Part shown: piece after piece, positions 1 through 8,799 of the stretch
How the letters are laid out: every line of letters begins with the position of its first letter
Position numbering within the stretch: position 1 is the stretch's first letter
Assembly: GCA_964452775.1 (NCBI GenBank)
Contig: CAYVQP010000021.1
Coordinates: forward strand, 1-57,038
DNA length: 57,038 bases
From: JACKCB01 sp964452775
Lineage (GTDB): Bacteria; Chloroflexota; Anaerolineae; Promineifilales; Promineifilaceae
Reading direction: 5' to 3'
Notes under the pieces: model-generated
The model's input: only the letters and a program-made list of their open reading frames with translations
Databases searched by the model: none
What the model was told of the DNA's origin: nothing
Translations under genes and position numbers: made by a program

Positions 1-24
1 CCGTGAAAGACCTGCGGGGTTTTG
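1..24. repeat. Dispersed palindrome, partial copy (right arm)
   Basis: The window opens inside a copy of the dispersed palindrome. The right arm AGACCTGCGGGGTTTTG is at 8-24 and the left arm lies outside. The flank at 25-64 (TCCTTAGTTAGCGAGA, then CCACTTAG and CGCAA) recurs near 22673 and 52263 and, inverted, near 52168, so the repeated unit is longer than the hairpin. Confidence 0.7.
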
Positions 25-73
25 TCCTTAGTTAGCGAGAAGGCCACTTAGTCGTTCATTCGCAATCTAACAG

Positions 74-143
74 AAAAACCCCGTAGCTCTTCACTGCGAT
101 CATGGCCTCCGGCGAGACCTTGCCTGAGAGCTACGGGGTTTGT
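74..143. repeat. Dispersed palindrome, complete copy
   Basis: The left arm AAACCCCGTAGCTCT (76-90) pairs with AGAGCTACGGGGTTT (near 127-141). The roughly 36-nt loop is unrelated to other copies. A-rich and T-rich edges would let the hairpin act as a bidirectional terminator. It lies in a gene-free stretch (1-246) together with the partial copy before it. Confidence 0.75.
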
Positions 144-200
144 TTCGTGCCTGCCGCCCGCTCGCTGAGTTACGCATTCTTTGGCTTGTGGTATAGTTGT

Positions 201-230
201 GAAGGGTGGTTTCCCACCCTTCATTGTTTT
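201..230 (+). terminator. Hairpin with U-tract in the leader of the first gene
   Basis: GAAGGGTGG (201-209) pairs with CCACCCTTC (214-222) around a 4-nt loop, followed by ATTGTTTTTT. This is the form of an intrinsic terminator. It sits 17 bases before the start codon at 247, so it either stops upstream read-through or attenuates the lipoprotein gene. A weak -10 (TATAGT, 192-197) lies immediately before it. Confidence 0.5.
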
Positions 231-246
231 TTCAGAAGGAGTACCA

Positions 247-912
247 ATGCACTCTTTACGCGCGCGTTTGCGTCTATTTACGTGGCCATTGGCGCTGGTA
301 GCTCTCCTGGCTCTGCCGGCGCTGGCGTGTGGGCCTTTCGGCGGCCCTTATGAAGAAACCTTCGATTCCGAAGGCAGATGGGGAACCGGCAGTGATGCGG
401 ATGCGGAAGGGAGCGTAACCAACGGGCAATACCAACTCCTGGTGAAGTCTGATCTGGGCCTATTCTGGTCTACAGCCGGCGAGTCCTTTGGCGACGGCGT
501 TTACCAGGTGGAAGCCACGCAGTTGGAAGGGCCGCTGGACAACGGCTATGGAATGGTCTTGCGCGCCAATCCGGACACCGATGATTTTTATCTCTTCGAA
601 GTCAGCGGCGACGGTTTTGTCTGGATTGGTCGCTGCTCGGACGGTTGCGAGGGTGAGGTGGTCCCCCTGGTAGGCGATGGCTGGGTAGAATCACCGGCGG
701 TGCTCACCGGCCTGAACCAGAAAAACACCCTTCGTGTGCAGGCGGAAGGCGGCAACCTGATCTTCTCCGTCAACGGGCAAGAAGTGGGCCGGGTCTCAGA
801 CTCTACCCTGACTGAGGGCGATATCGGCTTGTTGGTGGAAACGCTTGGCGAGGGCGGTGTGCGGATCGGCTTTGACAACTTTACTGTTACGCCGTTGGAT
901 AGCAGCCAGTAG
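247..912 (+). CDS. Putative lipoprotein with LamG/DUF1080-like domain
   Basis: The 221-residue protein starts at ATG 247 with AGAAGGAG just upstream. A short basic N-terminus and a hydrophobic stretch lead to LPALAC, a plausible though imperfect lipobox, so it is probably exported and lipidated. The rest (roughly 30-215) has a concanavalin-like jelly-roll pattern: an ETFD opening, NGQYQL, a YGMVLRANPD strand, an NTLRVQAEGG strand, and a closing FDNFTVTP. That pattern is typical of DUF1080/LamG-type domains that bind or cleave glycans. No catalytic residues can be assigned. It appears monocistronic, with E1 starting 91 bases downstream without a visible ribosome site. Confidence 0.6.
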   Translation: MHSLRARLRLFTWPLALVALLALPALACGPFGGPYEETFDSEGRWGTGSDADAEGSVTNGQYQLLVKSDLGLFWSTAGESFGDGVYQVEATQLEGPLDNGYGMVLRANPDTDDFYLFEVSGDGFVWIGRCSDGCEGEVVPLVGDGWVESPAVLTGLNQKNTLRVQAEGGNLIFSVNGQEVGRVSDSTLTEGDIGLLVETLGEGGVRIGFDNFTVTPLDSSQ

Positions 913-1003
913 TGCTTGTGCCGTGACGATGGTTGCCGGCTGTGACGGTTAATGAAGCGAGCCGGCGGGACGCGCTGATATCGGCGCGATTCAGAGAATA
1001 TTC

Positions 1004-3430
1004 ATGATAGGCGAGAAAGCAGACCAGGAAATCTCACTTGACCAGGTCACATTAAGTCACGAGGAAGTGCTGCGCGACTATCGCCTGGCGCTGGAGAGCC
1101 GGCAGGCCAGTCTGGTTGGCCGGCGGGAAGTGCTCAGCGGCAAGGCGAAGTTCGGCATCTTCGGTGACGGTAAGGAAGTCGCCCAGCTGGCGCTGGCGAA
1201 GGTTTTCCGTAACGGCGATTACCGCTCGGGCTACTATCGCGGACAGACGCTAATGATGGCCCTGGGGATCCATACGCTGGACGAGTTCTTCGCCCAACTG
1301 TACGCGCATGCGGATGTGGAGGCTGAGCCGGCGACTGCCGGGCGCTCGATGAACGGCCACTTCGCGACGCGCATGCTGAACCCGGACGGCAGCTGGCGGA
1401 TACAAACCGAGATGATCAATGTGGCGGCGGATATGTCGCCTACCGGCTCGCAAATGCCGCGCCTGGTCGGTCTGGGCTATGCCTCACGCCTTTATCGGGA
1501 GCTGCCGGAGCTGGCGCATTTGACCCAGTTCTCAAAGGGGGGTAATGAGATCGCATTCGGCATCATCGGCAACGCCAGTTGCGCCGAAGGGTTGTTCTGG
1601 GAAGCAGCCAACGCGATTGGCGTGTTGCAGGGGCCGGTAGTGCTTTCGATTTGGGATGACGGCTACGGCATTTCAGTCACCAACCGGCACCAGGTTACCA
1701 AGGAAGACCTCTCCAGTTTGCTGCGCGGTTTCCAACGAGAGGAGGGAATCGAGGGCGGCTATGACATCTATACGGTCTGCGGCTGGGATTATCCAGCGCT
1801 GGTGGAAGTCTATGCCCGAGCAGCCCAGGTGGCCCGGACCGAACACGTGCCGTCCATCATCCACGTCATCGAGATGACGCAGCCGCAAGGCCACTCAACT
1901 TCCGGCAGCCACGAGCGCTACAAGCCGGCCGAACGGCTGGCCTGGGAGTTGGAGTGGGACCCGATCAAGAAAATGGGCGAGTGGATGATCGCCAACGGCA
2001 TCGCCGGCGAAGCTGAGCTGGCGGAGATGGAGCGCGAGGCGCGCAAAGAGGTGGAGGCGATTCGCATCCGCGCCTGGAACGCCTATCAGGCCCCCATCCT
2101 GCAGGAGGTGCAGGACGTAAGCGAGATCATTGATGAGATCGCGGCCACGTCGAAGTTTGCCGAGGAATTGGCCCGGATTCAGCGCTCGCTGGCGCGCTTT
2201 CAAGCGCCGATTCGTAAAGATATTCTGCAGGCGGTGCGGGAAGTGTTCCTGACCCTGCGCGACGAGCCGAATCCCACTAAGCAAGTACTTGTGCAGTGGA
2301 AGCAGGCCCAGGACCGGCTAAACGCCGACCGTTACAACTCGCAGTTGTACAGCGAGCAGGACGACTCTGCCCTGCTGGTTGGCGAGGTAAAGCCGCGTTA
2401 TGCGCCGGACGCGCCGGTCTTGAGCGGCTTTGAGATCCTGAACGCCTGCTTTGATGCCGCGCTGGGGCGCGATCCGCGGGTGATCGCCTTCGGCGAAGAT
2501 GTAGGTCAGCTGGGCGACGTCAATCAGGGCTTTGCCGGCTTGCAGGCCAAATATGGCGAGCTGCGCGTCGCGGATACCGGCATCCGCGAGGCGACGATTA
2601 TCGGGCAGGCCATCGGCATGGCGATGCGCGGCCTGCGCCCAATAGCTGAGATTCAATATCTGGATTACATCCTGTACGCGCTGCAAATCCTGTCCGATGA
2701 CCTGGCCACCTTGCGCTGGCGGACCAAGGGCGGGCAGAAAGCGCCGGTGATTGTGCGCACCCGGGGCCACCGGCTGGAGGGGATATGGCATTCCGGCTCG
2801 TTGATGGCCGGGTTGATTCACCTGGTGCGCGGCATGCACGTGCTGGTTCCGCGCGACATGACCCGGGCAGCCGGCTTTTACAACACGCTGCTGGAGGCGG
2901 AAGAGCCGGGCATCATTGTCGAGGTGCTGAACGGCTACCGGCTGAAGGAGAAACTGCCGGAGAATATCGGCGAAATTCGCACGCCGCTGGGCGAGCCGGA
3001 GGTGTTGCGCGAGGGCAGCGACATTACCGTGGTGACCTATGGGGCCATGTGTCGCGTCGCTCTGGAAACCGCCGGCCTGCTGGAACGGGTGGGCATCAGC
3101 GCCGAAATAGTTGACGTGCAGTCCTTGCTCCCGTTTGACATTCACGGGCGCATCCTGGAGTCGCTGAAGAAGACCAACCGCATCGTCTTTGCCGACGAAG
3201 ATGTGCCGGGCGGCACAAGCGCCTACATGATGCAGGAAGTGATCGAGAGACAGGGCGGCTATTACTGGCTGGACGCCGAGCCGCGCACCCTGCCCGGCAA
3301 GGCGCACCGCCCGGCCTACGGCACGGACGGCGATTACTTCTCCAAGCCGAACACGGAGGAGTTGTTTGAGGCCATCTATGAGATCATGCACGAAGCTGAC
3401 CCGCTCAGCTATCCGATCTTTTATCGTTAG
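1004..3430 (+). CDS. Fused 2-oxoacid dehydrogenase E1 (alpha-beta)
   Basis: The 808-residue single chain combines both halves of a thiamine-diphosphate E1. It would decarboxylate pyruvate or branched-chain 2-oxoacids and acylate the E2 lipoyl group. The alpha-like half (about 20-400) has the ThDP region, but the usual GDG reads G-N-A-S (189-192) and the NN element reads DDGYGIS (218-224). The beta-like half starts near 468 (PVLSGFEILN, then FGEDVG) and carries the conserved C-terminal VDVQSLLPFD region. This architecture resembles the fused E1 annotated in Bacteroidetes as branched-chain type, so substrate is uncertain. The E2 gene starts 12 bases after the stop; E3 follows at 5874. Confidence 0.85.
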   Translation: MIGEKADQEISLDQVTLSHEEVLRDYRLALESRQASLVGRREVLSGKAKFGIFGDGKEVAQLALAKVFRNGDYRSGYYRGQTLMMALGIHTLDEFFAQLYAHADVEAEPATAGRSMNGHFATRMLNPDGSWRIQTEMINVAADMSPTGSQMPRLVGLGYASRLYRELPELAHLTQFSKGGNEIAFGIIGNASCAEGLFWEAANAIGVLQGPVVLSIWDDGYGISVTNRHQVTKEDLSSLLRGFQREEGIEGGYDIYTVCGWDYPALVEVYARAAQVARTEHVPSIIHVIEMTQPQGHSTSGSHERYKPAERLAWELEWDPIKKMGEWMIANGIAGEAELAEMEREARKEVEAIRIRAWNAYQAPILQEVQDVSEIIDEIAATSKFAEELARIQRSLARFQAPIRKDILQAVREVFLTLRDEPNPTKQVLVQWKQAQDRLNADRYNSQLYSEQDDSALLVGEVKPRYAPDAPVLSGFEILNACFDAALGRDPRVIAFGEDVGQLGDVNQGFAGLQAKYGELRVADTGIREATIIGQAIGMAMRGLRPIAEIQYLDYILYALQILSDDLATLRWRTKGGQKAPVIVRTRGHRLEGIWHSGSLMAGLIHLVRGMHVLVPRDMTRAAGFYNTLLEAEEPGIIVEVLNGYRLKEKLPENIGEIRTPLGEPEVLREGSDITVVTYGAMCRVALETAGLLERVGISAEIVDVQSLLPFDIHGRILESLKKTNRIVFADEDVPGGTSAYMMQEVIERQGGYYWLDAEPRTLPGKAHRPAYGTDGDYFSKPNTEELFEAIYEIMHEADPLSYPIFYR

Positions 3431-3442
3431 CGAGGTGTGACC

Positions 3443-4738
3443 ATGGCGATTGAGATCGTAATGCCGCGCCTGGGTGAGGGCGTAATCGAAGGGTTGATCG
3501 CCCGCTGGCTGAAGGCGGAAGGCGACCGGGTGGAGGAGTACGAGCCGATCCTGGAGATCGAAACGGACAAGGTGACCACCGAAGCGACGGCGGAGGCGTC
3601 CGGCGTGCTGCTAAAGATCCTGGTTCCCGAGGGGCAGACAGTGCCGGTGGGCACTGTGCTGGCTTTTATCGGCCGGCCGGATGAGCAGCCGGGCGAAGGA
3701 ACGGCGGCGCAAGCTGGCGATGGACGACAGAAGATGGAGAGCGCCGTCTCGCACGCCAACGGCGGCGGGGCGCAAGAGGCCGCGGCAGCGCAATCAGCCC
3801 TCGGCGCGACGCGCGGTCCCTTCCCGTCCCGGATCAGCCCGGTGGTCGCCCGGATGGCGGCCGAACACGAGCTAGATTTGAGCCAGATTGCCGGCACCGG
3901 CCGCGATGGCCGGGTAACCAAGCAGGACGTGCTGGCTTACCTGGGGACGCAGGAACGGATAACCCCCGTCCCGGCAGTGGAACCGGCAGCAAAGCCGGCT
4001 GTCCCGGCGTCTACGCCGCTACCACCCGCGCCGCGAGTGTCCCCGCCCGCGCCGGTCGCTATTCCCGGCGAACTACTGCCGATGACCAGTATGCGCCGCG
4101 CTATTGCCGAGCATATGGTGCGCAGCAAGCACACCAGCCCGCACGTGACTACCATCTTTGAGGTTGATTTCTCTGTTGTGATGGCCCACCGCGAGGCGAA
4201 CAAGAAGGCCTATGCCCATGACGGCGCCCGGCTGACCCTGACCGCATACATCGTGGCGGCGATTGCGCGGGCGCTGAAGGAGCACCCGATGGCCAACAGC
4301 AGTTGGAGCGATGAAGGCGTCGTGCTCAAGCGGGAGGTGAACGTGGGCATGGCGGCGGCGGTGCCCCAGGGGTTGATCGTGCCGGTGATCAAGGGCGCGG
4401 ACGGCCTGAACCTGCTGGGGTTGGCCCGCAAGATCAATGATCTTACCGAACGAGCGCGAACCAACCGGCTGCTGCCGGAAGACGTGCAGGGCGGGACCTT
4501 TACGCTGACCAATCACGGCACATCCGGCAGCCTGTTTGCCACCCCGATCATCAACCAGCCGCAATGCGGCATTCTCGGGGTGGGCAAGGTGCAGAAGCGG
4601 GTGGTGGTCATTGACGATATGATTGCCATCCGGCCCATGGCCTACGTCGGCCTGACCTTTGATCATCGCATCCTGGACGGCGCGACGGCGGACGCCTTTG
4701 TGACCACGGTTAAGGATTTGATTGAGGGCTGGCAGTAG
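3443..4738 (+). CDS. Dihydrolipoamide acyltransferase (E2)
   Basis: The 431-residue E2 starts at ATG 3443, preceded by GAGGTG; an in-frame GTG two codons earlier is possible. Domain order is canonical. The lipoyl domain (1-75) has its attachment lysine K43 in ETDKV. A proline/alanine-rich linker follows, then the peripheral subunit-binding domain around 131-170 (ISPVVARMAAEH, GTGRDGRVTKQDV), a second linker, and the catalytic domain from about 210 ending in the active-site DHRILDG. It transfers the acyl group from lipoyl-lysine to CoA. Directly downstream of E1 and presumably co-transcribed. Substrate (acetyl or branched-chain) cannot be fixed by eye. Confidence 0.9.
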   Translation: MAIEIVMPRLGEGVIEGLIARWLKAEGDRVEEYEPILEIETDKVTTEATAEASGVLLKILVPEGQTVPVGTVLAFIGRPDEQPGEGTAAQAGDGRQKMESAVSHANGGGAQEAAAAQSALGATRGPFPSRISPVVARMAAEHELDLSQIAGTGRDGRVTKQDVLAYLGTQERITPVPAVEPAAKPAVPASTPLPPAPRVSPPAPVAIPGELLPMTSMRRAIAEHMVRSKHTSPHVTTIFEVDFSVVMAHREANKKAYAHDGARLTLTAYIVAAIARALKEHPMANSSWSDEGVVLKREVNVGMAAAVPQGLIVPVIKGADGLNLLGLARKINDLTERARTNRLLPEDVQGGTFTLTNHGTSGSLFATPIINQPQCGILGVGKVQKRVVVIDDMIAIRPMAYVGLTFDHRILDGATADAFVTTVKDLIEGWQ

Positions 4739-4762
4739 GCAGCGTGACTATGCCCCGGCGGA

Positions 4763-5653
4763 TTATGTCGTCTCTTCGAAAATCAGGAAGCTGGCGTCAA
4801 TCCAGCCGCTGACACCGTTCACCGTCATGACCTCCTGCCACAAGACGCCGCCCTGGCTGGCGTGCCCCGGCAGCAGGATGACGATCTCCCCGTCCGTCAC
4901 CAGTGCGAGCTGCTGTCCGCCGGGCGAGCGATAGATCCATACGCTCCCGCCATCGCCGTTAACCAGCGCTGTTTCGCCGACGATGGGCGTGGGCGTCTGG
5001 GTAGGCGTGGGAGTCACCGTAGGCGTGGGGGTGACGGTCGGCGTAGGGGATGGAGTGATGGTTGGCGTTTCGGTGGGCGTGGCCGAGGGGGCGGCGGTTG
5101 CCGCGGGCGCGGTAGGCGTTTCGGACCCAGCGGTATCCTCGCCCTCTACGCCGGGGGTCTCATCTTCAGGCGCCGGCTCCCCTGTCCCGCCGGCAGCGGT
5201 GGCCGTTGACTCGGCTGCCCTGGTGGCAATAGCCGGCGGCAACCCGCCAAACGCGCCGCTAACCGGGGTGGAGGATGTCGCGGCCGGCGTAATGGTCAGC
5301 GAGAGCTGGGCCGGATCTGTGGAAGCGCCCGCCGGAGCGGCGGGGTTGCCGCCCGCACCGGACACCGTCGAGACGGCAGCGCTCTCGGTCACAACGACCG
5401 TCCCGCCAACATCTGAGCTGTCCGCCCCGCCCGGCGAGAGGGGCACGCCGGCCAGGAAGAAGCCAAAGGCCAGCAGCAACAGGGCGAAAGCGTAGCCGGT
5501 GAAGGCGCGGACGCGTAAATCCAGCCGGTAAATGTCCAGCTCAAGCCGGCGCAGAGCGCTGGGGGTCTGGGCTAAATAGGCCAGGGCAATGAGCAAAAGC
5601 GCGGCCAGAGCAGCCAGACCCATGCCCCACAAGGTCCATGTTGGAAAACCCAT
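4763..5653 (-). CDS. Membrane protein with TP-rich linker and SH3-like domain
   Basis: The 296-residue protein has two transmembrane helices near the N-terminus (about 8-28 and 52-70). A long low-complexity S/T/A/P linker follows, ending in TP repeats (TPTVTPTPTQTPTP). A C-terminal globular domain of about 65 residues (VWIYRSPGGQ, then GVSGWIDASFLIF) reads as bacterial SH3 (SH3b). Such domains usually bind cell-wall or surface polymers, so an envelope anchor is likely. It is transcribed against the dehydrogenase genes, between E2 and E3. The start at 5653 is chosen because a TATAAT lies just 7 bases upstream, implying a leaderless message; an in-frame ATG at 5662 would overlap that -10 box. 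Confidence 0.6.
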   Translation of the reverse strand: MGFPTWTLWGMGLAALAALLLIALAYLAQTPSALRRLELDIYRLDLRVRAFTGYAFALLLLAFGFFLAGVPLSPGGADSSDVGGTVVVTESAAVSTVSGAGGNPAAPAGASTDPAQLSLTITPAATSSTPVSGAFGGLPPAIATRAAESTATAAGGTGEPAPEDETPGVEGEDTAGSETPTAPAATAAPSATPTETPTITPSPTPTVTPTPTVTPTPTQTPTPIVGETALVNGDGGSVWIYRSPGGQQLALVTDGEIVILLPGHASQGGVLWQEVMTVNGVSGWIDASFLIFEETT

Positions 5654-5660
5654 GCGCAGC

Positions 5661-5690
5661 ATTATAACGAGAATGCCGGCGGGGTGTTAA
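5661..5690 (-). promoter_or_regulatory. Sigma70-like promoter, leaderless start
   Basis: On the minus strand TTAACA (5690-5685), an 18-base spacer and a perfect TATAAT (5666-5661) precede the SH3 protein gene. The expected transcription start coincides with the ATG at 5653. Confidence 0.5.
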
Positions 5691-5768
5691 ACGCTTCACG
5701 TCGCTTTTATCCGGCCACACTTTTGGCAGGGCCATCGCGCCGATTGATGCTGCCCCCGTACCGGCGGT

Positions 5769-5797
5769 TTCGCAACATCAATCGGATACGGTATAAT
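5769..5797 (+). promoter_or_regulatory. Promoter upstream of the E3 gene
   Basis: TTCGCA (5769-5774), a 17-base spacer and a perfect TATAAT (5792-5797) give a plausible promoter with a leader of about 70 bases. E3 can therefore be expressed apart from the E1-E2 pair. Confidence 0.5.
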
Positions 5798-5873
5798 CCG
5801 GCTGACAAGATCCGGCTGCTCATCTCGGGCTAATCTTCAGCGACCCCAAGCCGCACAAGCGACGGAGAATCTC

Positions 5874-7271
5874 ATGGCAAATGACTATAACGTGGTGATT
5901 ATTGGAGCCGGGCCGGCCGGCTACGTGGCTGCGATTCGCGCTGCCCAATTGGGATTGAAGACAGCCATCATCGAGAAGGAATCGCTGGGGGGCGTCTGCC
6001 TGAACGTTGGTTGCATTCCTTCTAAAGCCCTGCTGAAGAACGCGGAGATCGCCCACACGCTGCAAAACCGGGGAAAGGAGTTCGGTTTCAGTTTTGATAA
6101 CCTGACGCTGGACTATGCCTCGGCCTATGAACGCAGCCGGCAGGTATCCAACCGGCTGGTGAAGGGCGTGGGCTTTCTCATGCGCAAGAACAACGTGGAC
6201 GTCTTCGAAGGCGCCGGCCGGTTGGTCAGCGCGCAGCAAATCCACGTGGCGCTCAACAGCGGCGAGGAGAAGGCGATCAGCACCGATAACGTCATTATCG
6301 CCACCGGCGCCCGCACGCGCAGCATCCCCGGCATCCAGGAAGACGGCGAGCGGATCATCACCTACCTGGAAGCGATCATGTCAGATACGCTGCCGAAGAA
6401 GGCGGTGATCATCGGGGCCGGGCCAATCGGCATGGAGTTCGGCTATGTGTGGGCCAATTACGGCGTCGAGGTCACCCTGGTGGAGATGTTGGCCCATCTG
6501 CTGCCCAATGAGGAGCCGGATGTGAGCGCGGTTGTGGAGAAGGCCTATCGCAAGCTGAAGGTCAACTTCCACCTGGAGACGAAGGTCATGCAGGCGGAGC
6601 GCACGGAGAATGGCGTGCGAGTGACGCTGAGCAACGGCAGTGTGCTCGAGGTAGATCAGGTAATGGTCGCCGCCGGCTTCGTGCCGAATGTGAAGGGGCT
6701 GGGGCTGGAAGAGCTGGGCGTGGCGATGAATGAGTGGCGGGGAATCAATGTGGACGGCGGCATGCGCACCAATGTGCCCGGCATCTACGCGATTGGCGAT
6801 GTGGTGGCCCCGGAAGGATTTATGTTTGCCCATCACGGCTCTGCGATGGGGTTAGTCGCCGCGGAGACGATTGCCGGCCATCCCACGATCACATTGGAGT
6901 ACCGGATGCTACCGCGCTGCACCTACTGCGTGCCGCAGGTAGCCAGCTTCGGCTATACAGAAGCCAAAGCCAGAGAAGCCGGCTATGAAATCAACGTCGG
7001 CACATTTCCATTTCAGCCAAACGGCAAGGCGCTGGGTCTGGGCGAGCGAGAGGGTTTCGTGAAGATCATCGCCGATGCACGTTACGGCGAGATATTAGGC
7101 GCGCACCTGGTGGGGCCGGATGTGACGGAGCTGTTGCCGGAGTTGACCCTGGCCCGCTACGCGGAACTGACCGCCGAGGAGATTGCCCGCAATGTGCACG
7201 CGCACCCCACGTTGGGCGAGGCCCTGATGGAAGCGGCGCATGACGTGGAGGGAATGGCGATACATATTTAG
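5874..7271 (+). CDS. lpdA: Dihydrolipoyl dehydrogenase (E3)
   Basis: The 465-residue flavoprotein reoxidises dihydrolipoyl groups of the E2 enzyme and reduces NAD+. Visible hallmarks: FAD-binding GAGPAGYVAA at 11-20; redox-active disulfide C42/C47 in GGVCLNVGCIPS; NAD-binding GAGPIGMEFG; second FAD motif IYAIGD; and the C-terminal catalytic H444-P445 with E449. Length is normal. The gene has its own likely promoter and sits downstream of E1 and E2, with the opposite-strand SH3 gene in between. Its TAG stop directly abuts the 3' end of the tRNA-Val gene on the other strand. Confidence 0.95.
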   Translation: MANDYNVVIIGAGPAGYVAAIRAAQLGLKTAIIEKESLGGVCLNVGCIPSKALLKNAEIAHTLQNRGKEFGFSFDNLTLDYASAYERSRQVSNRLVKGVGFLMRKNNVDVFEGAGRLVSAQQIHVALNSGEEKAISTDNVIIATGARTRSIPGIQEDGERIITYLEAIMSDTLPKKAVIIGAGPIGMEFGYVWANYGVEVTLVEMLAHLLPNEEPDVSAVVEKAYRKLKVNFHLETKVMQAERTENGVRVTLSNGSVLEVDQVMVAAGFVPNVKGLGLEELGVAMNEWRGINVDGGMRTNVPGIYAIGDVVAPEGFMFAHHGSAMGLVAAETIAGHPTITLEYRMLPRCTYCVPQVASFGYTEAKAREAGYEINVGTFPFQPNGKALGLGEREGFVKIIADARYGEILGAHLVGPDVTELLPELTLARYAELTAEEIARNVHAHPTLGEALMEAAHDVEGMAIHI

Positions 7272-7345
<74 letters not shown>

Positions 7346-7416
7346 ACAGTAGAGAGTAATTATACCAACCTTGAAGGGCCAGTCAACGGTCGTAGCTTGA
7401 CCGACTTGGAGCAGAT

Positions 7417-8799
7417 TTGAGCAGGCGGAGGCGAAGGAAGAAGCGTACCCAGGCCGCGGCCGAACCCAAGAGCCGCTTCCAGCCGGAGCTACGATACGCG
7501 CTGGTCAGCGTGTTGATCAGTCTCGCGGCCGGCCTGCTGCTGGGGAACAAGGAGGAGTTCTGGTTCAGCCTGCCGGTGTGCTACGTGTGGCTGACCGGCA
7601 TCTTCATCACCTATTGCCTGTACCTGATTGGGTCGAGCCGCAACGTGCTGCCGCCCGATGCAGAGCATGGAGCCGGCGATGAAGCGGAAAAGGGGTATGT
7701 TGCCACCCGGGAGGGCGCCAGACTACTGTTTATTCACGCTGTCCGCTGGCTTCCGGCCGGGCTACGCAAAAAGCTGGGCCATTCCTTTCAACCGCCGCCG
7801 GCCAATGTGCCGGAGAGCTTCGGCGCCTATGGAGCGGGTATTGTACCCAGCCACCTGGCGCTGGCTATTGGACGCGGCCTGGGCGTTACGCGGGCAGCCG
7901 GGCCGGGCTACGTGCGTCTGGATCGTGGGGAGCACATCCTGAAGGCGATTGACCTGCGCTTGCAATACCGGCGGCAACCGGCGCAGGCGGTGACCCGCGA
8001 CGGCATTCCGCTGAACACCTTTGTCTCCACGCTCTTTCGCGTCCGCCGCCCGCCCGGCAGCGATGAGATTACGGCTGATGGGTACCCTTATCCATATTCG
8101 CCGGAGACGATTTACCGCCTGCTGTATGCGAATAGCCTGGATGTGGAAGCGGAGAAACCCTGGAGCGAACGGCTGTGTCCGCAGGTCGCCGCCGCCCTGG
8201 TAGGGGAGATCTCACAATACAGCATGGACCAGCTATACCAGCCGGCCGGCGCGCCGCTGCAAGAGGTGACTGTCGCGCCCATCGTCCAGATTCGGGATGA
8301 GATTGCCGGCCAATTTCAGCGCGACATGCACACCATCTTTGAGTTTGATCGCGACTCTGAGAACCCACTGCAGGTGCTAAGCGCGACGTTTTCGGAGCTG
8401 GAACCGCCGCCGGAAGTGATGCAGCAGCGAATCGAAAGTTGGCGGTCTGAGTGGAAGCAGCGCCAGCGCCAGCATGAAGCTGAGGCGGAGAAGGAGGCGC
8501 TGCTGACACAGCAAGCGGCCCGCGCGCGAGCTGAACTGGATTTGATCCACGAACTGACCGAAATGATCAACACTATTCATCTGGCAACCGGCGCGGAATT
8601 GAGCGAGGTGATCGTAATGCGCCTGAGTGAGGCGCTGGATCAACTGGCCGGCAACGGTAGCCCGCCGGCGACCGCCGCCACGCAGAAAGCGGATTCAGTC
8701 GCGGCTGCCGAATCGTCGGCGGTGATCAAGGAGCTGACTCGCCACCTGAAGCAATATATGAGCGGCGATGGAGAACAGGGAGGCGGCACGAGGACATGA
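7417..8799 (+). CDS. SPFH/band-7-like membrane protein (first of three-gene operon)
   Basis: The 460-residue protein starts at TTG 7417 with GGAG five bases upstream. A very basic N-terminus (RRRRRKKR) precedes two transmembrane helices (about 27-43 and 49-71). The cytoplasmic part (about 160-335) has an SPFH-like layout: YVRLDRGEH, a strand-rich segment with AVTRDGIPL where band-7 proteins have the conserved 'TxDGV'-type turn, then a charged helical region with coiled-coil character (about 340-400). Band-7 proteins form oligomeric membrane scaffolds. The assignment is by pattern only. The last four bases overlap the next gene (ATGA), so translation is coupled. Confidence 0.5.
   Translation: MSRRRRRKKRTQAAAEPKSRFQPELRYALVSVLISLAAGLLLGNKEEFWFSLPVCYVWLTGIFITYCLYLIGSSRNVLPPDAEHGAGDEAEKGYVATREGARLLFIHAVRWLPAGLRKKLGHSFQPPPANVPESFGAYGAGIVPSHLALAIGRGLGVTRAAGPGYVRLDRGEHILKAIDLRLQYRRQPAQAVTRDGIPLNTFVSTLFRVRRPPGSDEITADGYPYPYSPETIYRLLYANSLDVEAEKPWSERLCPQVAAALVGEISQYSMDQLYQPAGAPLQEVTVAPIVQIRDEIAGQFQRDMHTIFEFDRDSENPLQVLSATFSELEPPPEVMQQRIESWRSEWKQRQRQHEAEAEKEALLTQQAARARAELDLIHELTEMINTIHLATGAELSEVIVMRLSEALDQLAGNGSPPATAATQKADSVAAAESSAVIKELTRHLKQYMSGDGEQGGGTRT

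Noticed and set aside
2318..3391. 357-codon minus-strand frame opposite the E1 gene
   Set aside because: Lies entirely inside the beta half of E1; no domain recognisable.
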